In this document: piece by piece, positions 18,068 through 27,004 of the stretch
Layout of the letters: each line of letters opens with the position of its first letter
Numbering within the stretch: the stretch's first letter is position 1
Source of the DNA: an uncultured Clostridia bacterium
GTDB lineage: Bacteria > Bacillota > Clostridia > Christensenellales > Borkfalkiaceae
Length of the DNA: 64,000 nt
Assembly: GCA_934247225.1 (NCBI GenBank)
Contig: CAKQJE010000007.1
Location: 33,016-97,015, forward strand
Reading direction: 5' to 3'
Made by a program: the position numbers and the translations under genes
The notes under the pieces: generated by a model
Databases searched by the model: none
Told to the model about the DNA's origin: nothing
What the model saw: the letters and a program-made list of their open reading frames with translations, nothing else

Positions 18068-18262
18068 ATGGATAAAAAAATTACTGCGGACACTATAATC
18101 GTAGACGCTCTCGACATTAACCCAAACGCGGGCGAAATTCTTATGAGATACGGAATGCACTGCCTCGGCTGCGCGATCGCTCACGGCGAAACCGTAGGAG
18201 AAGCCGCTCAGGTTCACGGCGCGGATCTCGATAAGATGCTCGAAGAGCTTAACAATATCTGA
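18068..18262 (+). CDS. DUF1858 small CxxC protein
   Basis: 64 residues. The whole protein matches the DUF1858 / hybrid-cluster-associated family: ITADTIIVDALDINPNAGEILMRYGMHCLGC followed by E-x-V-x-EAA and a short helix. The conserved Cys pair is in GMHCLGC, near residues 34 and 37, and could be redox-active or bind a metal. The family is often found with hybrid-cluster proteins and in anaerobes; no such neighbour is visible here. It has a strong AAAAGGAG ribosome binding site. Confidence 0.88.
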   Translation: MDKKITADTIIVDALDINPNAGEILMRYGMHCLGCAIAHGETVGEAAQVHGADLDKMLEELNNI

Positions 18263-18330
18263 TAATTCAACGGATATAACGGGCAACGTTTTTTAAACGA
18301 CCTTTTAATTTAACAGATAGAATTTTTTCG

Positions 18331-18362
18331 CCGGGCAGAGGAAATTCCTTTGCTCGGAAATT
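18331..18362 (+). terminator. Possible weak terminator after DUF1858 gene
   Basis: GGGCAGAGGA and TCCTTTGCTC can pair with two or three G-U wobbles around AAT. No clean T-run follows, only TTCTTTGTTT. It may be a structured leader of the next gene instead. Confidence 0.35.
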
Positions 18363-18391
18363 CTTTGTTTGACGAAATACGGTAAAAAGGT

Positions 18392-19492
18392 ATGAGCGAA
18401 ACCGGAAACGAATTTGACGAAAACTTAAAACAAATAAACACCGATTACGAGAAATGTCCCGATTGCGGCGGAAAAATGTTTTTCGACCCCGATTCCCAGA
18501 TGCTCAAATGCGAGTATTGCGGGAGTTATAAACGCGTCGAAAAGAACAAAAACGTCGTCGAAAACGACATAGAACGCGGCTTTGCGGACGCGGAGAAGTG
18601 GGATAAATCGGAACAGGCGACGTACACCTGCGAGAACTGCGGCGCGACGATTATCGTCGGCGCGGACGAGCAGGCTGTCATCTGCCCGTACTGCGGAACT
18701 TCGCACGTCGTCAAAAGCGGCAGTTTCGAAGGTCTTCGTCCCGGCGCGGTAATTCCTTTCATGGTTTCTTCCTCGCAGGCGGCGGCGCAAGCCAAAAAAT
18801 GGGCTAAAAAACGTATTTTCGCGCCTCGTGCGTTCAAAAAGAGCCTTACCGTGGAGAACGTTCACGGCGTTTACGAGCCGAGTTTCACTTTCGACAGCGA
18901 AACTAAATCTTCTTACGTCGGAAGGGTCGGCGACAGACACACGAGAACGGTCGGTTCGGGAAAGAACAGGCGTACCGAAACTTACGTCGTTTACAGAAAC
19001 GTTTCAGGCGGTTACGACAGATTTTTCGACGACGTGGCCATTGCCGCAAGCGATAATCTCGATCAGAAAACTCTCGACAAACTCGCTCCGTACAGGGCGA
19101 AAGACGCCTGCGTTTACGAAAGCAAATACCTTTCGGGCTACGTTGCGGACGGGTATAAAAGAGATCTTAAAACCTGTTGGGGAGACGCGAAAGGCGTTAT
19201 GACGAGGGAAATCCGTTCGGATATCGAAAGTTCGCTTCATTGCGACGTCGTGGATTATCTCAACGTCTCCACGAAATACGACAGCGTGACTTTCAAATAT
19301 ATGCTTATACCCGTGTATATAATGAACTTCCTTTTCAGAAAGAAAAAATACAGGGTGTTTATGAACGGAAGCACGGCGAAAGTAACGGGTAAAACGCCCG
19401 TTTCGCCTTGGAGAGTCGCTATCGCGTGCGTACTCGGCGCGGCTCTTGCCGTTCTTCTCGTGTGGTTGTTTTATATCCTTCAAGGGGAGTAA
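18392..19492 (+). CDS. Zinc-ribbon (TFIIB-type) membrane-anchored protein
   Basis: 366 residues. Two zinc ribbons open the protein: CPDCGG...CEYCGS at about 22-49 and CENCGA...CPYCGT at about 80-107. A beta-rich middle domain includes an acidic-basic strand pair (SYVGRVGDRHTRTVGSGKNRRTETYVVYRNV) and the VYIMNFLFRKKKYRVFMNGSTAKVTG segment. A C-terminal membrane helix (VAIACVLGAALAVLLVWLFYIL) ends a few residues before the stop. This family is common in Firmicutes, annotated only as TFIIB-type zinc ribbon protein. It probably faces the cytoplasm. It may work with the zinc-ribbon SPFH protein two genes upstream (inference). Confidence 0.8.
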   Translation: MSETGNEFDENLKQINTDYEKCPDCGGKMFFDPDSQMLKCEYCGSYKRVEKNKNVVENDIERGFADAEKWDKSEQATYTCENCGATIIVGADEQAVICPYCGTSHVVKSGSFEGLRPGAVIPFMVSSSQAAAQAKKWAKKRIFAPRAFKKSLTVENVHGVYEPSFTFDSETKSSYVGRVGDRHTRTVGSGKNRRTETYVVYRNVSGGYDRFFDDVAIAASDNLDQKTLDKLAPYRAKDACVYESKYLSGYVADGYKRDLKTCWGDAKGVMTREIRSDIESSLHCDVVDYLNVSTKYDSVTFKYMLIPVYIMNFLFRKKKYRVFMNGSTAKVTGKTPVSPWRVAIACVLGAALAVLLVWLFYILQGE

Positions 19493-19548
19493 AAAGGCGC
19501 GCGGAGAGTATTTTTCGTTAAAAACCCTTAAATTTTCATATTTAAAGG

Positions 19549-19577
19549 TTGACAACTGCGAATAATATATGTAAAAT
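19549..19577 (+). promoter_or_regulatory. Promoter of cyclophilin-like lipoprotein gene
   Basis: TTGACA, 17-bp spacer, TAAAAT, about 75 bases upstream of the start codon. Confidence 0.8.
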
Positions 19578-19652
19578 ATATATAATGAATAGTTGCGCGG
19601 TAAGTATGCGGTTACGCGTCTTGCGCATTAAACTTCATAAGCGGAGGTCTTT

Positions 19653-20618
19653 ATGAAAAAATTATTGAGCGGAGTTTTAGCCGCTTGTATGGCTGTCGGC
19701 GTTTGCGCGTTTGCAACGGGTTGTAACGAAACGATCGAAAACGGCAGTAAAATCGAAAAATGCACGATCACGTTCGACGTGGACGGAAAAGAAGAGGCGA
19801 TAACGTTCAAGCTTTATATGAACATCGCTCCCGACACTATCGAGCATTTCAAATATCTTGCGGGCAAGGGTTACTACGACGGAACGGTCGTCAGCGACGT
19901 TCAGCACGGAATAGAATTCGGAGCGTATTCCGACGCGGCTTTCAACACCTCGTTGGACGAAAAGTACGGTTCGATAATCAATTCGGCTTATACCGCAACG
20001 AAAAACAACGTTTACACTTCCAGATTCACGCTTAACGGCGAAATGGCGGATAACGGCGTTGTTTACGGCGGTGAAAACCTTACGCTTTCGGACGGCGCGC
20101 TCGTTTTAAAGAGATCCCTCAAAGGTATTAAGGACGCTGAGATCGAAGCGTACGACACGGGTAAGGGCGTTATGTCCGTAACTTTCGGAACGAGTACTTA
20201 TTTCTCTTCCGCAAGTGCTTTCGCCATTATCGGAAAAGCCGATAAGGACGACGCTACAAGCGACGTTAAATCGAGCTATGCGCGCGTAAAAGCCATTTAC
20301 GACGACAACAGAGACGCTTCGGTAAAGACGTATTATTTCTCTTACGAACCCGAACTCGATTCGGAAAATCCCACGGCGGACGAACAGAAAGCTTACGACG
20401 ATCTCGTTGAAGCAATCGCGGAATACGGCAGAAAGTATCAGGTCGGTACCGACGGAGACACTCTCGTTATCGGTACGGACGGAGAGTATTCTCGCGTAGT
20501 TACGTCGGACGACGATCTCGGCAAGGCTTATCTCGACGCAATCAAGAACAACGGAGCATATGTTTCGCTTCGTCCCGAAACGACGATTACGATAAAGAGC
20601 GTAACGTTCTCGAAATAA
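19653..20618 (+). CDS. Cyclophilin-like lipoprotein (degenerate PPIase)
   Basis: 321 residues with lipobox FATGC (Cys near residue 24). Residues about 36-200 follow the cyclophilin fold: ITFDVDGKEEAITFKLYMNIAPDTIEHFKYLAGKGYYDGTVV corresponds to the usual start of a peptidyl-prolyl isomerase. The canonical FHRV-IPGFMIQGG segment is replaced by VSDVQHGIEFGAY, so the catalytic Arg is missing and activity is doubtful. The middle carries GVMSVTFG in place of GxxSMAN. The last 100 residues are acidic and beta-rich. It is probably a membrane-anchored folding-related protein outside the cell. It is monocistronic between a promoter and a strong terminator. Confidence 0.75.
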   Translation: MKKLLSGVLAACMAVGVCAFATGCNETIENGSKIEKCTITFDVDGKEEAITFKLYMNIAPDTIEHFKYLAGKGYYDGTVVSDVQHGIEFGAYSDAAFNTSLDEKYGSIINSAYTATKNNVYTSRFTLNGEMADNGVVYGGENLTLSDGALVLKRSLKGIKDAEIEAYDTGKGVMSVTFGTSTYFSSASAFAIIGKADKDDATSDVKSSYARVKAIYDDNRDASVKTYYFSYEPELDSENPTADEQKAYDDLVEAIAEYGRKYQVGTDGDTLVIGTDGEYSRVVTSDDDLGKAYLDAIKNNGAYVSLRPETTITIKSVTFSK

Positions 20619-20639
20619 TTCAACATTCGAATCATTAAG

Positions 20640-20670
20640 ACTCGCGGGTATTTTCCCGCGAGTTTTTTTA
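20640..20670 (+). terminator. Terminator after cyclophilin-like gene
   Basis: Perfect 9-bp stem ACTCGCGGG / CCCGCGAGT, loop TATTTT, then T7. Confidence 0.95.
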
Positions 20671-20756
20671 TGTCCTTTTCCGTCACCGTCTGCATTTTTA
20701 TGCATAGTGCAGGTATTTTTTATATAGCGCAGGCTCAATTTTTCCATTTGTCCTTT

Positions 20757-21005
20757 TTTCTTGCCTTCCCCTTTTGGGGAAGGTGGATTTTGCCTGTGCA
20801 AACAGGCAAAAGACGAAAGAGGACTGTACAGACTGAAACTAAAATCAAAGCTTGATATTTCGGAAGTTTTGTCTTGAAGCTGTAATTAAATCAAACTCAG
20901 TGCTTTTTCCGGCTCTATGGTGGTCCTCTTCCACCGCAAGCGGTCCCCCTTCCCCAATCGGGAAGGCTTATATAATCCTTGCCTTCTCCTTTGAGGCGTG
21001 TTGCA
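20757..21005. repeat. Inverted pair of CCTTCCCC hairpin elements
   Basis: The left element (20762-20835) has a TTCCCC-TTTT-GGGGAA hairpin, a GCCTG-TGCAAA-CAGGC hairpin and GAAAGAGGACTGTACAG. The right element, inverted (about 20915-20990), has TTCCCGATTGGGGAA, ACCGCTTGCGGT and GGAAGAGGACC in the opposite direction. This arrangement is typical of short non-coding REP- or MITE-like elements in Clostridia. No coding potential is seen. Confidence 0.65.
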
Positions 21006-21589
21006 TTGAAATATAAATCGATCGGAAGCCTTTCGGCGGACGGCTTTTTTAAAAGACGAAAAATGTTCTTTCGCGATTTGTTATTTACGCGCGTTTTAAG
21101 CGGTTAATCGACTTATAGCCGCACTTTTTACAAAATTTAACTATTTTTTTCGGCAAATATTTCCTTTGTCGGACGTAACTTTTTTGTCGTTTCTTTTCGC
21201 GGCAGAGTTTATCCGGAATTTTTCAGCCAAAGGCAATTTATAAGCCTTTTTTTCATAAACAGGCAAAAATGTATGGTTTTTCGGGCAAAAAACGGTTTGC
21301 AAAGTGTAAATTTGACGAAAATCGGCTAACAATTCAAATTTATTTAACCAACAAATCGGATTGTTTCGGAGAGAATTCGGATTTATAATAAAGGCGTAAA
21401 ACGGATTTTGGCGGAAAATACGCAAATGTAAAATTTTAAAATGCACAAACTAAAATTTACATAAGCTTTGCGTTCGGTTTACAAGATTTCGGGCGAATTT
21501 CGGACCAAGTTGTGTTATAGTAGTATTGCAGCCGAACATACGGGGCAAAATTATATCGACAAAACAATCGGAATAACACCGAAAAGTCG
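21006..21589. other. Intergenic stretch without recognisable gene
   Basis: A/T-rich sequence between the repeat pair and the next structured element. I see no convincing promoter, ribosome binding site or conserved protein; open frames on both strands lack ribosome binding sites and read as low-complexity. A short hairpin (GCCTTTCGGCGGACGGC, about 21028) is followed by T6 and may be a remnant terminator. Confidence 0.5.
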
Positions 21590-21630
21590 GAAGAGGTACC
21601 TCTTCTTTGCTTACTGTCGTAAGCAAAGAA
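21590..21630 (+). promoter_or_regulatory. Two overlapping palindromes upstream of TIM-barrel lipoprotein
   Basis: A perfect 16-bp palindrome (GAAGAGGT/ACCTCTTC, 21590-21605) overlaps by three bases a perfect 12-bp hairpin (TTCTTTGCTTAC, loop TGTC, GTAAGCAAAGAA, 21603-21630). It has the same architecture as 695-732, and both are followed by a TCC..TTAAC-like stretch. It ends 238 bases before the next start codon. Confidence 0.6.
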
Positions 21631-21644
21631 CTTCCTTAACGGCA

Positions 21645-21661
21645 TGCCAGACAAGAATAAA
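21645..21661 (+). repeat. Solo copy of the MITE terminal sequence
   Basis: ATGCCAGACAAGAATAA here is identical to 63899-63915 and close to both ends of the insertion at 13166-13441. No second end is obvious nearby, so it may be a decayed remnant. Confidence 0.45.
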
Positions 21662-21868
21662 ACGATAAATGCAAAATGCCGTAAAACCGACGAAATCCGA
21701 ATTATTACCCAACATTATAAAGATTATAAACCATTATAAAGATAAAACGCGTTGTAAAGCTGTAAAACGCGAATTACATAACAAAAACCAACATAATCAA
21801 AATAAAATATTGAAATCGACGCGCTTCGGAAATAAAAACGATACGCGCCGAAATCAGGGAGAAAAAGC

Positions 21869-23311
21869 ATGAAAAAGTTTTTATCGATGATTCTTGCCGC
21901 ATGTTTTGCGGCGTCGGCTGTGCTTATGGCGGCGTGTACGAGCGGAAACTCCGGCACAACCTCCACGGGCAGCGAAAGCGTTTCGTCCTCGGAAGTCGAA
22001 TTCGACGGCTGGACGCCCGAAAACATTCTTTTAAGACCCGTTGAAAAGGACGATATCCGTATCGGAAGTTACGTTTCTTTCGCGGATACGGCGAAAGGCT
22101 GGTCGGGCAGAGACCAGGTTGAAAGACTGTACTATGCGGGTCTTAACTTTATGCCTATGATCTGCACCCTTCCCAAAGCCGGAATGTTGACGGAAACCGA
22201 AAAGACGTACATTTCGCGTGACCTTACCGACAGCAAGTGGTGGGGAAAAATCGACGAACTTATGCAGGAATATAATATGGTTTATTATTTTTCCGAGCTT
22301 TCGGGTCTTGCCAACGACCACGAATCGTCCACCCGTCGCGACTCGATGGCGAATTCCGACGCCGTTGCGGACGCCCGTAACATAATCCCCAACCTTAAAA
22401 ACTGCGTCGGCGTCAAGCTCGTCGACGAGCCGAAACCGGATGCTTTCGAAGAATTCGCCAAGTGGGCGAGATATTATTCGAGAATTACCGACGCGGACGG
22501 CAACGTTTTAGGTCTCGACGCGCTCGTAAACCATATCGGCAGCTATGATTATATGGCGGAATGGGTCAATAAAGCGGGCAGCGGAGTCAATATAATAAGT
22601 TTCGACGCTTATCCGTTTTTAAACGGCGGAATAAATTACGCTACGCTTACGCTTATGGATCAGGTTCGTAAACTTGCGAACTCGAAGAATATGAGAGTGG
22701 CGATGTATCCGCAGTCCTGCGCATGGGCGGGAGCGAGAATGCCTAACCTTAAAGAAATTATCTGGCATTTCAACACCAATCTCGCGCTCGGAGCGACGCA
22801 GTTCACTTACTTCAACTACACGATGTATCCCAACGAAGGCTGCTACGACGCCATTTTTGCGATCGACGGTTCCGTTCTTCATCAGGATATTCTCGACGGA
22901 CTTACCGAGTTCCATAAAGAAATCCGCGCGCTCGACGCCAACGTAAGACTTACCGATTTCAAGGTTACGGAATCTTATATGACAAGCGCTCAGATCGGCA
23001 TCGCAATGCTTCCCGCAACGGGATTCATAATAAACAGAGAGGGACTCGGTTCGACCGACCTTCTTATCACCAAATTCCAGCCGAACGATTACGAGTCGTC
23101 CGTTTCCTATATAAACATCGTCAACAATTCCTTTGAAAACCCGATGTACGATCAGGAATTTTTGCTCGACGACAACGCGGAATACGATTATCTCGAAATG
23201 TATAACTACAAAACGGGAAAATTCGAGCCGCTGGACGTCGTAAACAATTCGTTCATGTTGTCGCTCGAAGCTTCCGAGGCGGCGTTCATAAAAGTCGTTT
23301 ACGAATATTGA
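21869..23311 (+). CDS. TIM-barrel glycosidase-like lipoprotein
   Basis: 480 residues with lipobox LMAAC (Cys near residue 23) and a Ser/Gly linker. Residues about 55-370 look like a (beta/alpha)8 barrel distantly related to GH42/GH-A enzymes: GYV-type start (RIGSYVSFADTAKGWSGRDQVERLYYAGLNFMPM), NCVGVKLVDEPKPDAFEEF (candidate acid in VDEP), GVNIISFDAYPF and ATQFTYFNYTMYP near the expected nucleophile strand. A C-terminal beta domain (from about 380) resembles the small all-beta domain of such enzymes. The cytoplasmic protein at 41002 shares the GDEP strand and layout. The substrate is unknown. It may start a transport and regulation locus with the genes that follow. Confidence 0.65.
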   Translation: MKKFLSMILAACFAASAVLMAACTSGNSGTTSTGSESVSSSEVEFDGWTPENILLRPVEKDDIRIGSYVSFADTAKGWSGRDQVERLYYAGLNFMPMICTLPKAGMLTETEKTYISRDLTDSKWWGKIDELMQEYNMVYYFSELSGLANDHESSTRRDSMANSDAVADARNIIPNLKNCVGVKLVDEPKPDAFEEFAKWARYYSRITDADGNVLGLDALVNHIGSYDYMAEWVNKAGSGVNIISFDAYPFLNGGINYATLTLMDQVRKLANSKNMRVAMYPQSCAWAGARMPNLKEIIWHFNTNLALGATQFTYFNYTMYPNEGCYDAIFAIDGSVLHQDILDGLTEFHKEIRALDANVRLTDFKVTESYMTSAQIGIAMLPATGFIINREGLGSTDLLITKFQPNDYESSVSYINIVNNSFENPMYDQEFLLDDNAEYDYLEMYNYKTGKFEPLDVVNNSFMLSLEASEAAFIKVVYEY

Positions 23312-23420
23312 TCGGTTAATCTTAATACCGATCGGAAAGCCCGGTTACAGGCGGGTTATTGAAGGAAACGCCCCGTTTTTCGGGATAAAAACATCAGAAA
23401 GTAAAAGAAGACAGAAAAAG

Positions 23421-24290
23421 ATGAAAATTACCGTTTTGGGTTGCAGCGCGTCGGAGGGAATCCCCGCCATATTCTGCAATTGCGATCTTTGCAGACAAGC
23501 GCGCGAGCGTAAAATTTACAGAACGCGCAGTCAGATACTTATAAACGACGACATGCTCGTGGATTTCCCGCCAGACACTTATTATCGATCGCTCGTTATG
23601 GGCGTAGAGCTGGGGAAAATCGAAAATATACTCGTTACGCACAGCCATTGCGACCATTTCTATGCGGACGATTTCTTTGCGAGGGGCGATTGGTCGTCGT
23701 TCTGCCTGCCGGTGGAAACGGTTACCATTCACGGCAACACCGCGATAAGAAACGCTTTCGAAAGAAACGGCTACGCGAAGAAGAAAGGCACTTATGTACA
23801 CGAATCCCGCGGAATGATAAACGGCTACAACGTTTACGATCAGAGCAGCGAATATACCGTTCATAAGCCTTTCGAAACGTTCACGGCGGGGAAATACGTC
23901 GTGACTGCGCTTCCAGCAAAGCATATTCCCGAAGAAAATTGTTTCATTTATCTGGTGAGAGAGGGCGACAAAACGTTGCTTTACGCCACCGATACGGGAT
24001 ATTTCAAGAGAAGCGTGTTCGATTATTTCGTTAAAAACGGAATAAAGCTCGACGCGATGATCGTCGATTCCACTTACGGGCTTGTTTGTTCTTCGGATAA
24101 GGCTCATATGAACTTTTTCGATAACGACGAACTCAGAAAAGAACTTATGTCTCTCGGCATTATCGACGAGAAGACGCAGTGCTATTTAACTCACATTTTC
24201 CACGGCGCGGCAAAAGATCTCGACTTGCTCGAAAAAGCCGTTCCGGAAGGGTATACGTTGCTTCGCGACGGATATACGTTTACGATTTAA
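23421..24290 (+). CDS. MBL-fold hydrolase (PhnP/RNase Z-like)
   Basis: 289 residues, cytoplasmic. The opening LGCSASEGIPAIFCNCDLCRQARE with its CNCDLC cysteine cluster is typical of the PhnP-like metallo-beta-lactamase branch. The metal motif THSHCDHF lies at about 73-80, the later ligands are in LPAKHIPEENCFIY and ATDTGYF, and the terminal histidine is in LTHIFHGAAKDLD. Such proteins hydrolyse phosphodiesters, including cyclic ribose phosphates, but the substrate here is not predictable. It is followed after 24 bases by an AraC regulator, suggesting co-transcription. The ribosome binding site is weak. Confidence 0.85.
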   Translation: MKITVLGCSASEGIPAIFCNCDLCRQARERKIYRTRSQILINDDMLVDFPPDTYYRSLVMGVELGKIENILVTHSHCDHFYADDFFARGDWSSFCLPVETVTIHGNTAIRNAFERNGYAKKKGTYVHESRGMINGYNVYDQSSEYTVHKPFETFTAGKYVVTALPAKHIPEENCFIYLVREGDKTLLYATDTGYFKRSVFDYFVKNGIKLDAMIVDSTYGLVCSSDKAHMNFFDNDELRKELMSLGIIDEKTQCYLTHIFHGAAKDLDLLEKAVPEGYTLLRDGYTFTI

Positions 24291-24314
24291 CTTTAATTCG
24301 GTAAGGTAAAGAAT

Positions 24315-25142
24315 ATGGTTAATTTTGTAGCGGATAACGTCGGGTTCAACGACGTAAATCTGCGAAATTTAAAAATCGACTATACGAGAATAGATACCGT
24401 CGACGGATCGGAAATCATAAAATATTCGTTCGACAGCTTGTGTTTTGTGGCAAACGGGGCGGGATTTGCAAGCTCGGGCGGAAAAACCTGGCGCGAACTG
24501 ACCCGAGGGGCAGCCGTATACGTCAGAAAAAACGAGGAGTTTACCTTTGTTTCGACGGGGACGGACGAATTCGAAATCTATTCCGTTATCGTCGACACTT
24601 ACGGAAGCGACGACTTTTTCGGCGCGATAGGATTTTCCGCCGAAAACAGGTTATCTTCTCTCGACGGGAAGATGACCGTCGTCGAAGAGCTTTATAAAAC
24701 GGCGAAAAAGGGGAATTCGGCTTCCGCATACGAATGCGTGGGCAAATTCTTCGAAGTGATTTCTTATTTCGCGCATGCTTCGGAAGGCGAAGAAAAGCCA
24801 CGCACGGACGAAAACGAATACGTTGCCAAGGCTAAGGAATTCATTCATATGCAGTATCACCTTGACATAAACGTCACGATGATCGCCGAAGCCGTTTATC
24901 TCAACAGGTCGTATTTCAGTACGATGTTCAAAAGCGTGACGGGGGTTTCCCCGCTCGAATACCTGATAGATTTCAGGATAAAACAGGCGTGCAAACTCCT
25001 TGCCATGGGCAAAGGGGTCACGGACACCGCGATGCTCACGGGATTTAATTCCGCTTCGGCGTTTGCGGCGCACTTTAAAAGAAAAATGAAAGAAACGCCT
25101 TCGGAATACAGAGCAAAGGCGATTTCGGGAGGAAAGATATGA
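24315..25142 (+). CDS. AraC-family transcriptional regulator
   Basis: 275 residues. The N-terminal 150 residues form a cupin-like sensor (SLCFVANGAGFASSGGKTWRELTRGAAVYVRK). The C-terminal part, about 173-268, holds the two helix-turn-helices: INVTMIAEAVYLNRSYFSTMFKSVTGVSPLEYL and CKLLAMGKGVTDTAMLTGFNSASAFAAHFKRKMKETPSEYR. It overlaps the next gene, a sugar-binding lipoprotein, by four bases (ATGA), so the two are translationally coupled. It should control that importer in response to a sugar. Confidence 0.93.
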   Translation: MVNFVADNVGFNDVNLRNLKIDYTRIDTVDGSEIIKYSFDSLCFVANGAGFASSGGKTWRELTRGAAVYVRKNEEFTFVSTGTDEFEIYSVIVDTYGSDDFFGAIGFSAENRLSSLDGKMTVVEELYKTAKKGNSASAYECVGKFFEVISYFAHASEGEEKPRTDENEYVAKAKEFIHMQYHLDINVTMIAEAVYLNRSYFSTMFKSVTGVSPLEYLIDFRIKQACKLLAMGKGVTDTAMLTGFNSASAFAAHFKRKMKETPSEYRAKAISGGKI

Positions 25143-26974
25143 AAAAAGTAAGTAAGATTTTATCGGCAGCGATGGCGGTATGTATGCTTGCGACGGTCGG
25201 CGCTTCCTGCGGAAGAGAAACGAGCGGAACGAGCGTCGACACGAGCAAGGTTCAGCTTCTCGTCGGCAATTTCAACGGCGGATACGGAAACACATGGCTC
25301 AAAAAGGCGGTAAACAGATTTACCGAGAAATACAAAGATTACGATTTCGGAAACGGAAAGAAAGGCGTTCAGGTCGTCATCGACGACGACTCCAAGTATT
25401 CAGGCAAAATCGAAAACACTATGTCGACCTGGGCGCAGAACGTAATCCTTGCGGAAAACGTCAACTATTATAACCTCGTAGACATCAAGGACGCTTCGAG
25501 CAAGTACCTCGTCGATATTTCCGACGTCGTCAACACGCCCGTAAATCAGGATCTTATCACGGGCAGCGTCGACCCCGATTACGCGAGCGATACAAAATCA
25601 ATCGGACAGATAATGAATTCCGAAATGAAATCTTATCTCGACGCGGACGGAGGCGGAAAATATTACGGCGTTCCTTTCTATGAAGCGACCGTAGGTATCG
25701 TTTACGACCTCGACGTTTTTGAAAAATACGGATTCTATTATGCCGCGGAAGGCTACGGCGACGCGGACGGATTTATTCAGGACGTCAACGGCAATTGGAT
25801 CGGAGAGAACGGAAAAGTTGTCGGAAGTGCAAGCACTATGAGCTATGAAGACGCTTTAAAAGAGGGCGTTAAGCTCGGAAAAGGTCCCGACGGAGCGGAA
25901 AGCACTTACGACGACGGTTGCGCCGCGACTTACGACGATTTCTTCAAGCTTTGCCTTCGTATGAACGCGAGAAACGTGTACCCCCTTACCTGGCCGGGAG
26001 CGCAGGAAACTCTGAGATATCTCAATTACCTTGCTTATAACCTTTGGGTCGATTACGAAGGCGTATCTCAGATGGGTCTTAACTATTCTCTTTCGGGAAC
26101 GGCAAACGACCTTATCAAACTCGATACGTATAACGCCGCAACGGGAACTTACGAAGTCGAATCGGTCAACATCACCGACGCTAACGGTTACGAACTTCAA
26201 CGTCAGGCAGGAAAGTACGAAGCGATTAACTTCATAAAGAGACTTCTTGCCGACGAGAAGCACTACGACCCCGCAATCTGCGTGAGCGATACGAGCCAGA
26301 AAGACGCGGAAAGACAGTTCATTCTCTCTGCCGATCCCGCTATTAAAGACAGAGCGATGCTCATCGACGGAAGCTGGTGGCAGAACGAAGCGAAGAATAT
26401 GTTCGAGGATATGGCGATCGATAAAAACAACGACGCCTACCGTGCGGAAAACCGTCGTTTCGGACTTTTGCCCCTTCCCAAGGCTAGCGCGAGCAAAGTC
26501 GGTCAGGAAGCCTCGCTTGCGTTCAACACCGCGACGCTCATCTTTATAAATAAGAAAACGACTGCGGACGAAACAACGCTCAAAGTCGCAAAGCAGTTCG
26601 TAAAATTCCTTCACACTCACGAATCTCTTTACGAATTCACCTCCACGACTGCTTCGGCTCGTCCTTACACGTACAGCCTTTCCGATGATGAGAAAGATAC
26701 GCTTACGAGCGTTGCCAAACAGAACTACGAACTTCACTCGGCAACACATTTCGTGTTCCCGTATTCCAAACAGACGATAGTCCGTACCAACTACGAGAGA
26801 TTCTCCTGCTCGGGCTACCTTGTTTTCGAAGCTTACGGAAAGCAGGAAACCATTCTTGCCCAGAGATTCCTTAACAATAAAGAAACCACTGCATGGGACT
26901 ACTTCAAGTCCATGGTAGAAGATCACGGCAAGAGCTTCTGGGAAACCAATTTCGGAAAAGATATTAAAAAGTAA
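25139..26974 (+). CDS. Extracellular sugar-binding lipoprotein (SBP family 1), second system
   Basis: 611 residues with lipobox VGASC (Cys near residue 24). The solute-binding fold includes QLLVGNFNGGYGNTWLKKAVNRFTEKYKDYDF, a central YYGVPFYEATVGIVYDLDVFEKYGFY hinge and SLAFNTATLIFINKKTTADETTLKVAKQFVKFLHTHE near the end. It is unusually long for the family, as is the protein at 3803, suggesting a large oligosaccharide ligand. It follows the AraC regulator with a 4-bp overlap and has its own GGGAGG ribosome binding site. Two permease genes follow, giving a full importer without ATPase. Confidence 0.92.
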   Translation: MKKVSKILSAAMAVCMLATVGASCGRETSGTSVDTSKVQLLVGNFNGGYGNTWLKKAVNRFTEKYKDYDFGNGKKGVQVVIDDDSKYSGKIENTMSTWAQNVILAENVNYYNLVDIKDASSKYLVDISDVVNTPVNQDLITGSVDPDYASDTKSIGQIMNSEMKSYLDADGGGKYYGVPFYEATVGIVYDLDVFEKYGFYYAAEGYGDADGFIQDVNGNWIGENGKVVGSASTMSYEDALKEGVKLGKGPDGAESTYDDGCAATYDDFFKLCLRMNARNVYPLTWPGAQETLRYLNYLAYNLWVDYEGVSQMGLNYSLSGTANDLIKLDTYNAATGTYEVESVNITDANGYELQRQAGKYEAINFIKRLLADEKHYDPAICVSDTSQKDAERQFILSADPAIKDRAMLIDGSWWQNEAKNMFEDMAIDKNNDAYRAENRRFGLLPLPKASASKVGQEASLAFNTATLIFINKKTTADETTLKVAKQFVKFLHTHESLYEFTSTTASARPYTYSLSDDEKDTLTSVAKQNYELHSATHFVFPYSKQTIVRTNYERFSCSGYLVFEAYGKQETILAQRFLNNKETTAWDYFKSMVEDHGKSFWETNFGKDIKK

Positions 26975-27004
26975 TTCGGGAAAAACCGATAAACGAAGTG
27001 TACA

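Noticed and set aside
19577..19600. A/T-rich ATATATAATG stretch as an alternative promoter for the cyclophilin-like gene
   Set aside because: The TTGACA-17-TAAAAT promoter just upstream gives better element spacing; the stretch has no matching -35.
21141..21446. A 101-residue minus-strand open frame in the 1.2-kb intergenic region
   Set aside because: No ribosome binding site, no promoter and no recognised domain; basic and Phe/Asn-rich as expected from A/T-rich sequence.
21669..21872. A 67-residue plus-strand frame ending with a 4-bp overlap with the TIM-barrel lipoprotein start
   Set aside because: Lys/Asn-rich without ribosome binding site. The overlap is likely accidental because the lipoprotein has its own AGGGAG site.
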